Assembly: GCA_964036665.1 (NCBI GenBank)
Contig: OZ038528.1
Location: forward strand, 7,756,501-7,820,500
From: Gordius sp. MW1
Lineage: Eukaryota; Nematomorpha; Gordioida; Gordea; Gordiidae
Reading direction: 5' to 3'
DNA length: 64,000 nucleotides
Part shown: positions 56,706 to 64,000 of the stretch, one piece after another
Layout: the number at the start of each line of letters is the position of its first letter
How positions within the stretch are numbered: position 1 is the first letter of the stretch
Translations under genes and position numbers: made by a program
Notes under the pieces: model-generated
The model's input: only the letters and a program-made list of their open reading frames with translations
Database searches by the model: none
Told to the model about the DNA's origin: nothing

Positions 56706-57259
56706 TAGATCCTAATATGGATGCAACTGATTTTTGCGGCGATATATGCGCCGTGGAATGCACGTTAAACGGGGATCGGGTACTTATACTAGCGTTATAC
56801 ATAACACATGGTAGTTCACACGAAAGTATTCGTGCTTTTCTAGAAACATACTTATTAGCCTATCAGCCACGTGAGGGTGGCGTGGACAATGCCTTACGTC
56901 CTCATTCGTATACTAATGTACCAATTATATTAACAGGTGACTTTAATTTGGACTTGAGCCCTGGTACTAATGATACCTTTCTTGATTATATGCACACTAC
57001 GTTTGGACTCGAGCTTTATTCGTCCAGGGAACCAACGACTAGGGCGGTACTTGTCTTGATGCTGTGTTCGCCAGAAACTCGGGATGGCTCACTAGTCAGC
57101 ATTATATTAGCTATTTTAGCTACCATCGCCCCTTATTTACCATTGCGTCATCCAACTCTGCGCACCAATAATCGTTTTATTGGGATCGCATGCTCAAGGT
57201 TAATTAGTGACCCCTCTTCCATCGATCGACTCACCCAAGGAAATTTCCCCCTGTCATAG
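56654..57259 (+). pseudogene. Helitron AP-type endonuclease, C-terminal part
   Basis: It contains Ile-Leu-Thr-Gly-Asp-Phe-Asn-Leu-Asp (catalytic Asp/Asn block). At about 57,040-57,050 another shift sends the expected Thr-Thr-Arg-Gly-Gly-Thr-Cys-Leu-Asp-Ala-Val-Phe block into a different frame. In that frame the usual Ser-Asp-His-Arg-Pro block reads Ser-Tyr-His-Arg-Pro, so the last catalytic Asp is replaced. Endonuclease-bearing Helitrons are the Helentron/Helitron2 group of animals. Confidence 0.75.
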
Positions 57260-57548
57260 GTACCTAACATTTTATTAATTTTTGTTCTTAAATATATAAA
57301 ATTTGAGATTTTTTGTTTTGGCCAGTTTTTTATATTTTTTAAACCTTCTTTTAATAAAAAACATTTACTTTTTATATTTTTGACGAATTGTTTAGAATCT
57401 GTGACAAAAATAAAACATGTCACTTTATATTTTATAAATTTTCTTCATGTTTAGTAAATTGCATATAATTTTTAGCTTTAATAAACTTATATTTAAAGTT
57501 AGAAAACTTTTTCTTTAATGGTATTAAAGCTACGATCATTTTACGATT

Positions 57549-57565
57549 GGGGTCTATTAGACCCC
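57549..57565. terminator. Short perfect hairpin downstream of the Helitron
   Basis: GGGGTCTATTAGACCCC is an 8-bp stem with a single-base loop. Helitrons carry a short 3' hairpin, but the expected terminal CTRR context could not be established, so this is only a candidate. A similar word, AGGTCTACTAGACCT, occurs in the palindrome arms at about 60,025. Confidence 0.3.
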
Positions 57566-57634
57566 ATAAGGCATTCTGGGAGAGTAATTTCTATAGGTAC
57601 GATGGAGGTAAAGAAAGATATAATAATGTATAAT

Positions 57635-57990
57635 ACTCTCCAACACACCCTTCCCCCAACAAATTACATTTAACGATTGCATCTTGAATTACTCCCCCAA
57701 CATGCCAAAAATTCCCTGTCCCGTAATATAATTTTTAATTACTCATCCTACGATGCAACTCTCCAATACACCCTTCCCCAATAACTTACATTTAACGACT
57801 TGATCTTGGAAATTAATAGAAAACAATTTTGCGTTTTAACTATTATTTCCCGCATCTTGTATTATTCACCCAACAGGCCAAAAATTCCTTGTCCCGTAAT
57901 ATAATTTTTAATTACTCACCCTACGATGCAACTCTCCAATACACCCTTTCCCAATAACTTATATTTAACGACTTGACCTTGGAAATTAAA
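57635..57990 (+). repeat. Direct repeats just upstream of the RPA70-like gene
   Basis: The block ACTCTCCAA(C/T)ACACCCTT, then TTACATTTAACGA, is present three times (about 57,640, 57,760 and 57,930). AAAAATTCC(C/T)TGTCCCGTAA, followed by TATAATTTTTAATTACTC, is present twice (57,708, 57,883). They lie within 100-400 bp of the start codon and may be promoter-proximal. Confidence 0.6.
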
Positions 57991-58056
57991 AGATCTTCCT
58001 TTTTCATATCTTTCTTTTTCACCAAAAAAAACCCTAATTACCCATCAATTTTTAAA

Positions 58057-59743
58057 ATGCAATCAAATGACGCTCCTACTTTTAAAAGAAAAATTAAGAG
58101 TTCAAAAAAAAGAAATGCTGGACCTAAAATTAATGACACAAAATTAACAGGTAAAGAAAATCTTTAGTGATATTTTAAAATAATTTATATTTTTTTTCAT
58201 AAAGGGGAGGAAGCAATAACGTGTGGAAGTCTAACCGATGCTGGACCTATAATTAATGACACAAAATTAACAGATAAAGAAAATCTTTAGTGATATTTTA
58301 AAATAATTTATATTTTTTTTCATAAAGGGGAGGAAGCAATAACGTGTGGAAGTCTAACCGATGCTGGACCTATAATTAATGACACAAAATTAACAGATAA
58401 AGAAAATCTTTAGTGATATTTTAAAATAATTTATATTTTTTTTCATAAAGGGGAGGAAGCAATAACGTGTGGAAGTCTAACCGATGCTGGACCTATAATT
58501 AATGACACAAAATTAACAGATAAAGAAAATCTTTAGTGATATTTTAAAATAATTTATATTTTTTTTCATAAAGGGGAGGAAGCAATAACGTGTGGAAGTC
58601 TAACCGATGCTGGACCTAAAATTAATGACACAAAATTAACAGGTAAAGAAAATCTTTAGTGATATTTTAAAATAATTTATTTTTTTTTTCATAAAGGGGA
58701 GGAAGCAATAACGTGTGGAAGTCTAACCGATGCTGGACCTAAAGGGCAGAAAGAAAAATCAGCAAGTAGCGGATACGATGCTGCCCCAATTATGTCGATT
58801 TCTGAATTGACTCCATTCCTGAAGGGGTGAGATTTTTATTCGTTTATTTATATACTTAAATTTAATAATTAATAGATGGTCCATAAAAGTAAAGATAACA
58901 TATAAAAGTAACATTAGGACGTGGAAGAATGAGAAGGGAGAAGGTGTTTTTTTTACGATGAAGGCACAGGATCATACCGGTGAAATAAAAATCACCGCCT
59001 TTAAGGAAGAAGTGAACAAATTTTATGATATATTACAAAGTGGGAAGGTAGAAATTTAAAATTAAAATATTGAAATTTAATTTTTTTATAGGTATACCGA
59101 GTTTCTAAGGCTATTATTAAAATAGCAAATAAAAGAAATACATCTATTAAAAATGATGTTGAAATCATCATACACAACGGGTCAATAATTGACCTTTGTA
59201 AAGATGATATTGATGTGATAAGTACAAAAATATATAAGTTCGTTCCTATCGATGAAATATTAAGATTCGAAAAGGATGAACTAGTCGGTAAATTATTCAT
59301 TTTTTCACGTTCATGTCAAAATCCGATTGTTTTGTTTATTTTATGCCAGATGTTAAGGGGGTTATTATGGATATAGATTCCCCTACTAAGATATTTAGTA
59401 AAAATTTAAATAGAGAAATAATCAAAAGGGATTTAACTATAATGGATCACTCTTCGACACCCATAAAGATAACTCTCTGGGGTAAGCATTTAATTAGGTT
59501 ACTTTGATTCATAAATTTACAAAGGGCAATCGAGAATCCCGTTCTATAATTCATCTTATTTTATTAATTAATTAGGTGCCCAGGCTGAAGATTTCGATGA
59601 AGGCCATAAACACGATGTGATCCTCATTAAGGACGCTCGCGTTTCAAATTTTAATGGCCTTTCCTTAACGATGACCCAGTTTGGGTATTACGAGATAAAC
59701 CCCTCCGATCCTGAAAGCAACGAAATGAGAAAATGGTTTAGCC
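58057..59743 (+). CDS. RPA1: RPA70-like single-stranded DNA-binding protein, 3' end beyond or disrupted
   Basis: Predicted exons: 58,057-58,150; optionally 58,574-58,642; 58,697-58,826; 58,876-59,047; 59,092-59,287; 59,350-59,481; 59,576-59,743. Phases agree at every junction. From about residue 90 on, the product follows RPA1 DBD-A (Ile-Arg-Thr-Trp-Lys-Asn-Glu-Lys-Gly-Glu-Gly, Thr-Gly-Glu-Ile, Ala-Phe-Lys-Glu, Lys-Ile-Ala-Asn-Lys, Lys-Asn-Asp) and DBD-B (Asp-Val-Lys-Gly-Val, Asn-Arg-Glu-X2-Lys-Arg, Leu-Trp-Gly). These OB folds bind single-stranded DNA. The normal N-terminal DBD-F is absent, replaced by a short Lys-rich leader and a tandem micro-exon. DBD-C should follow, but the sequence enters a palindrome. 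It lies on the same strand, 0.8 kb after the Helitron, so it may be Helitron cargo or a host paralogue. Confidence 0.75.
58205..58765 (+). repeat. 123-bp tandem exon-intron array in the RPA70-like gene
   Basis: Five units spaced exactly 123 bp, with exon starts at 58,205, 58,328, 58,451, 58,574 and 58,697. Each has a 69-bp, phase 1-1 exon (23 residues including Cys-Gly-Ser-Leu-Thr-Asp-Ala-Gly-Pro ... Asn-Asp-Thr-Lys-Leu-Thr) and a 54-bp intron. Exon 1 and unit 4 end in a good donor (CAG|GTAAAG). Units 1-3 have CAG|ATAAAG, a destroyed donor, plus a shared A-to-T change, so they expanded together from one mutated unit. Unit 5 runs on into the OB-fold exon. Only unit 4 looks usable as a cassette. 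Confidence 0.8.
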
Positions 59744-60544
59744 GTATTATATATTTCTTGTTTTTAATTACGATAACATGAATAAAAACTAGTATTTAGT
59801 TCTACTATTTATAATATAAATCAAGTCGTTTAAATTTTATGAATATAATTAGAGCAACCTCAAAGTTTTCCCCATAATAACTATTTTGCATCATACCCCA
59901 AAAAAATTCTATTTTATGTTTAATCAATAAGATTATATAGTAAAAAAAAGTTGAAACCCAAAAACAAAAAAAAATGTAATCATAGAGATTTTAAATTAAC
60001 CCATAAATCAAGGTAGTGCTATTAGGTCTACTAGACCTTGGCACAAAAAATTCAAATATGACGTTCTGATGTATATAAATGGACTGAAATGAGCATAGGG
60101 TCAATTTAATATGAAAACATTAATTTCAGTTTTTATTAGTTGTAACTGGCTAAAAACACCCCTCCCTAAATCATTATTGCCCCCCTCTAATAATTCCAAT
60201 CTTGTCTAGACCCGCACTGAAAATATAAAAAATTAAATAATTAATAAAAATAAAGAGCAAGAAACAAAAAAATGGAAATTAAAATTTTGTCATTTTACTT
60301 AAAAATTAGTTAAAGTCCATAATTAATTAATTAGATATCTTTAGCTTTTGAAGAAATATAATAGAAAGTAGGAAAGGCTTAAGTAAGCATGTCTCTCATT
60401 TTGGAATGTCATCACTACCCACAACCATTATATCAACGCCATTTTTTCTTCTCGCCTATTATCCTGAATTAAAGGTTATTAAAATGATGGTAAAATTTTA
60501 AAAAATGATCATTTCCCTCACCCCCCCCCCCTCTTCTTAAATCA

Positions 60545-60840
60545 GTATAACACACCATCTAACTCTTTGTAACGTGTTTACCATCATTACTAAGCTTATC
60601 TTAATTTACTCTACCAACACGTGCGCTAAGCATGTTATTAATTGTTTTCAGTTAGGCGCTAATTATGGACAATATTGCTTAACTATGTTTTTATGCCTAT
60701 TAGCGTTTCGATATTATTATTAATTGTTATGCAATTTATGTCTTAACGAACCATCTCACTCTTTGTAACTCAAGTGAAGTGGTTACCATCATTACTAAGG
60801 TTATTTTATTTTAATTTACTCTACTAACACGTGGTATCAT
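60545..60840 (+). repeat. Direct repeats upstream of the zinc-motif gene
   Basis: The block ACCATCT(A/C)ACTCTTTGTAAC ... CCATCATTACTAAG ... AATTTACTCTAC(C/T)AACACGTG occurs at about 60,553-60,622 and 60,750-60,834. A TTAATTGTTATGCAATTTAT word at 60,719 lies between them (compare the dispersed hairpin motif). The mirror image is in the right arm. Confidence 0.55.
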
Positions 60841-60943
60841 CTTAGTATTTTGTTATTGCTATGCGTTATCTAACCTATATAAGGAAAATTAAATAAAATT
60901 CTGTTATTATTTTTAATTTTATATTCCAACTCCCAAATTTGCT

Positions 60944-61579
60944 ATGAGTAAGTTTTTTATTATTAATTCATATACAATTTATTTTGCATTGATATTAATT
61001 GCTATTAATTTTGTTCTTTTATTTTTTTCCCATGTAGCTTCTACGTTTACAATTCAGAACACATATCTACAAATTGAAATCCGAGTACGAGCACATCCAA
61101 GCCGCCGTACGGATGTGGCGCCACCCGTAACAATTGAAATAATGGAGGAGCGGCCGATGGAGCCGGTTATAAGAGTAGTACCCGCCCGCAGAAATGCTTA
61201 TTTTTATCAAGATGCAGAACGAACACGGTCACCCGATGCCCATCTGGATGCCACCTACTGGCGTACCGTAACCCCTCCAAATGCGGATCATCTGTGGTCG
61301 CCCCAAGCTATGAGACCGACGCATCGCCGTAACAATATGCAAAGGAACCCAAGGAATGACACCAGACGCCTGGCTCATTACCGCGGTAGGGCTAGGGGGC
61401 AATCATCCCTGGGTCCAGGGCGACGTTGTAATGGGTGCCGACGATGGCACAATCCGCCATTGTGCACAGTAACCCCAACGCCCTCTCAACCTCCCACTAT
61501 TTCAACCGCCTCTACTCAGATGCCACAAAAGCCTATGGAAGAAGAAATGGAAAATTTTTTATTAAACCATACCGATTAA
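60944..61579 (+). CDS. Unknown 181-residue protein with a CCHC-like zinc motif (one 90-bp intron)
   Basis: The unspliced ORF has 211 codons, with an apparent hydrophobic N-terminus. That segment is bounded by a perfect donor GTAAGT (60,948) and a pyrimidine-rich acceptor CCCATGTAG (ending 61,037). I therefore read it as an intron: exons 60,944-60,947 and 61,038-61,579, frame preserved, about 181 residues without a membrane span. The protein is rich in Arg, Pro, Thr and Asn. Near its end it has Cys-X2-Cys-X3-His-X4-Cys (Cys162, Cys165, His169, Cys174 in the unspliced count), a knuckle seen in some gag-like and nucleic-acid-binding proteins. No other homology recognised. An identical inverted copy is at 61,844-62,479. 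Confidence 0.55.
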   Translation: MSKFFIINSYTIYFALILIAINFVLLFFSHVASTFTIQNTYLQIEIRVRAHPSRRTDVAPPVTIEIMEERPMEPVIRVVPARRNAYFYQDAERTRSPDAHLDATYWRTVTPPNADHLWSPQAMRPTHRRNNMQRNPRNDTRRLAHYRGRARGQSSLGPGRRCNGCRRWHNPPLCTVTPTPSQPPTISTASTQMPQKPMEEEMENFLLNHTD

Positions 61580-61843
61580 TATTAAATAATGTATTGTAAC
61601 ATGACAATGGAATGAAAAAGCTTAAATTAATTGCATCATGAATTTACCATAACTGGATTTCCATACAAAATCTCAATGTTGATATAAACCTACCGAAATA
61701 AAAGCACAAACCCAATTATCCTCTATTTTAATATCTAAAATCAACATTGAAATTTTGTATGGAAATCCAGTTATGGTAAATTCATGATGCAATTAATTTA
61801 AGCTTTTTCATTCCATTGTCATGTTACAATACATTATTTAATA

Positions 61844-62479
61844 TTAATCGGTATGGTTTAATAAAAAATTTTCCATTTCTTCTTCCATAGGCTTTTGTGG
61901 CATCTGAGTAGAGGCGGTTGAAATAGTGGGAGGTTGAGAGGGCGTTGGGGTTACTGTGCACAATGGCGGATTGTGCCATCGTCGGCACCCATTACAACGT
62001 CGCCCTGGACCCAGGGATGATTGCCCCCTAGCCCTACCGCGGTAATGAGCCAGGCGTCTGGTGTCATTCCTTGGGTTCCTTTGCATATTGTTACGGCGAT
62101 GCGTCGGTCTCATAGCTTGGGGCGACCACAGATGATCCGCATTTGGAGGGGTTACGGTACGCCAGTAGGTGGCATCCAGATGGGCATCGGGTGACCGTGT
62201 TCGTTCTGCATCTTGATAAAAATAAGCATTTCTGCGGGCGGGTACTACTCTTATAACCGGCTCCATCGGCCGCTCCTCCATTATTTCAATTGTTACGGGT
62301 GGCGCCACATCCGTACGGCGGCTTGGATGTGCTCGTACTCGGATTTCAATTTGTAGATATGTGTTCTGAATTGTAAACGTAGAAGCTACATGGGAAAAAA
62401 ATAAAAGAACAAAATTAATAGCAATTAATATCAATGCAAAATAAATTGTATATGAATTAATAATAAAAAACTTACTCAT
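61844..62479 (-). CDS. Inverted identical copy of the 181-residue zinc-motif protein
   Basis: Exact mirror of 60,944-61,579 in the right palindrome arm, with the same putative intron (62,386-62,475) and the same CX2CX3HX4C motif. The two genes converge on the palindrome centre, their stop codons about 264 bp apart. The lack of any amino-acid difference implies very recent duplication, gene conversion or an assembly artefact. Confidence 0.5.
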   Translation of the reverse strand: MSKFFIINSYTIYFALILIAINFVLLFFSHVASTFTIQNTYLQIEIRVRAHPSRRTDVAPPVTIEIMEERPMEPVIRVVPARRNAYFYQDAERTRSPDAHLDATYWRTVTPPNADHLWSPQAMRPTHRRNNMQRNPRNDTRRLAHYRGRARGQSSLGPGRRCNGCRRWHNPPLCTVTPTPSQPPTISTASTQMPQKPMEEEMENFLLNHTD

Positions 62480-63679
62480 AGCAAATTTGGGAGTTGGAAT
62501 ATAAAATTAAAAATAATAACAGAATTTTATTTAATTTTCCTTATATAGGTTAGATAACGCATAGCAATAACAAAATACTAAGATGATACCACGTGTTAGT
62601 AGAGTAAATTAAAATAAAATAACCTTAGTAATGATGGTAACCACTTCACTTGAGTTACAAAGAGTGAGATGGTTCGTTAAGACATAAATTGCATAACAAT
62701 TAATAATAATATCGAAACGCTAATAGGCATAAAAACATAGTTAAGCAATATTGTCCATAATTAGCGCCTAACTGAAAACAATTAATAACATGCTTAGCGC
62801 ACGTGTTGGTAGAGTAAATTAAGATAAGCTTAGTAATGATGGTAAACACGTTACAAAGAGTTAGATGGTGTGTTATACTGATTTAAGAAGAGGGGGGGGG
62901 TGAGGGAAATGATCATTTTTTAAAATTTTACCATCATTTTAATAACCTTTAATTCAGGATAATAGGCGAGAAGAAAAAATGGCGTTGATATAATGGTTGT
63001 GGGTAGTGATGACATTCCAAAATGAGAGACATGCTTACTTAAGCCTTTCCTACTTTCTATTATATTTCTTCAAAAGCTAAAGATATCTAATTAATTAATT
63101 ATGGACTTTAACTAATTTTTAAGTAAAATGACAAAATTTTAATTTCCATTTTTTTGTTTCTTGCTCTTTATTTTTATTAATTATTTAATTTTTTATATTT
63201 TCAGTGCGGGTCTAGACAAGATTGGAATTATTAGAGGGGGGCAATAATGATTTAGGGAGGGGTGTTTTTAGCCATAGTTACAACTAATAAAAACTGAAAT
63301 TAATGTTTTCATATTAAATTGACCCTATGCTCATTTCAGTCCATTTATATACATCAGAACGTCATATTTGAATTTTTTGTGCCAAGGTCTAGTAGACCTA
63401 ATAGCACTACCTTGATTTATGGGTTAATTTAAAATCTCTATGATTACATTTTTTTTTGTTTTTGGGTTTCAACTTTTTTTTACTATATAATCTTATTGAT
63501 TAAACATAAAATAGAATTTTTTTGGGGTATGAGGCAAAATAGTTATTATGGGGAAAACTTTGAGGTTGCTCTAATTATATTCATAAAATTTAAACGACTT
63601 GATTTATATTATAAATAGTAGAACTAAATACTAGTTTTTATTCATGTTATCGTAATTAAAAACAAGAAATATATAATAC

Positions 63680-64000
63680 GGCTAAACCATTTTCTCATTT
63701 CGTTGCTTTCAGGATCGGAGGGGTTTATCTCGTAATACCCAAACTGGGTCATCGTTAAGGAAAGGCCATTAAAATTTGAAACGCGAGCGTCCTTAATGAG
63801 GATCACATCGTGTTTATGGCCTTCATCGAAATCTTCAGCCTGGGCACCTAATTAATTAATAAAATAAGATGAATTATAGAACGGGATTCTCGATTGCCCT
63901 TTGTAAATTTATGAATCAAAGTAACCTAATTAAATGCTTACCCCAGAGAGTTATCTTTATGGGTGTCGAAGAGTGATCCATTATAGTTAAATCCCTTTTG
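63680..64000 (-). pseudogene. Inverted copies of two RPA70-like exons
   Basis: 63,680-63,847 is the mirror of exon 59,576-59,743 and 63,942-64,000 is the mirror of the end of exon 59,350-59,481, with the intron between. On the minus strand they would be the 3' exons of a second, oppositely oriented RPA-like gene, if the palindrome is real and its 5' part lies beyond the window. Confidence 0.6.

Larger units (their letters stand above)
51239..57259 (+). mobile_element. Helitron/Helentron-type rolling-circle transposon with endonuclease
   Basis: Consecutive plus-strand frames encode the full protein order of an animal Helentron: N-terminal zinc finger (51,821-53,419), HUH Rep nuclease and PIF1-like helicase (53,418-56,360), then an AP-type endonuclease (about 56,430-57,259). 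Coding DNA is markedly richer in GC than its surroundings. Frame breaks near 53,417, 55,870, 55,940, 56,690 and 57,045 mean this copy is not autonomous as written. Termini were not identified; a hairpin at 57,549-57,565 is a candidate 3' structure. Confidence 0.85.
59423..64000. repeat. Long near-perfect palindrome (arms over 2.26 kb, 56-bp spacer)
   Basis: Left arm 59,423-61,683 and right arm 61,740-64,000 are reverse complements (paired coordinates sum to 123,423); the spacer is 61,684-61,739. I saw only four differences: a substitution near 59,890/63,533, a 2-bp indel near 60,150, C-run length (11 versus 9) near 60,525, and a substitution near 61,671. Both arms continue past what the window shows. 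It duplicates two RPA-like exons and the small gene at 60,944. It may be a genuine inverted duplication or an assembly fold-back. Confidence 0.9.

Noticed and set aside
60944-61040. Transmembrane N-terminus of the 211-codon ORF
   Set aside because: The segment has perfect intron borders and intron-like composition; the spliced reading is preferred.
1-64000. CRISPR array or prokaryotic operon organisation
   Set aside because: Tandem repeats here have no unique-spacer pattern, and the genes are spliced and eukaryotic.

Overview
The window is AT-rich eukaryotic DNA, almost certainly from an invertebrate animal. It carries a spliced Yippee-like 5 (YPEL5) gene, a small complex I subunit gene resembling NDUFB1, an RPA70-like gene with short introns, and RTE, R2-like, Ty3/gypsy, hAT, Mutator-like and Helitron elements. 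The standard code reads well throughout. The animal group cannot be resolved from the sequence alone. Most of the window is transposon, nested transposon or tandem repeat. Exons and the Helitron stand out as islands of higher GC.

Layout. 1-3.3 kb: the 3' tail of an RTE LINE, then a decayed LINE with a C-terminal restriction-like endonuclease. 3.8-4.5 kb: a hAT-type non-autonomous element (8-bp target duplication) with a Mutator-type MITE (9-bp duplication) nested in it. 6.0-8.3 kb: a young Ty3/gypsy LTR element whose pol fragment is inverted. 9.2-11.4 kb: RTE pieces and a second Mutator-type MITE. 11.96-14.1 kb: a 2.1-kb hAT-like element holding a hairpin minisatellite. 15 kb: NDUFB1-like gene on the minus strand. 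16.9-18.9 kb: an internally deleted RTE copy with a hAT MITE in it. 20-26 kb: satellites, a foldback structure built of G/C-skewed minisatellites, a third Mutator-like element and a 290-bp tandem repeat with a tRNA-like B box. 27.6-32.1 kb: a full-span but dead RTE copy with a 17-bp target duplication and a hAT-like insertion. 32.7-33.5 kb: a hAT transposase relic.

34.05-44.44 kb: the main host gene. Seven exons with matching phases give a predicted 516-residue protein: a complete YPEL5 domain followed by about 390 residues rich in Ser, Thr, Pro, Ala and His. Intron retention after exon 2 would give a near-standard short YPEL5. 47-51 kb: more minisatellites and repeats.

51.2-57.3 kb: a Helitron/Helentron-type element (zinc-finger N-terminus, HUH Rep, PIF1-like helicase, AP-type endonuclease) with several frame breaks. 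Its 5' end is an array of tandem 194-bp units, each an in-frame exon plus intron. 58.06-59.74 kb: an RPA70-like gene with DBD-A and DBD-B but no visible DBD-F, starting with a second tandem array of 123-bp exon-intron units. 59.42-64.00 kb: a near-perfect 4.6-kb palindrome (56-bp spacer) that duplicates the last RPA exons and a small unknown gene in inverted orientation. It runs off the window and could be real or an assembly fold-back.

The most interesting items are the C-terminally extended YPEL5, the two independent tandem-exon arrays, the Helitron-RPA neighbourhood, the terminal palindrome, and a 22-23 bp hairpin motif that is scattered over the window and is present in only one of two otherwise matching tandem copies.
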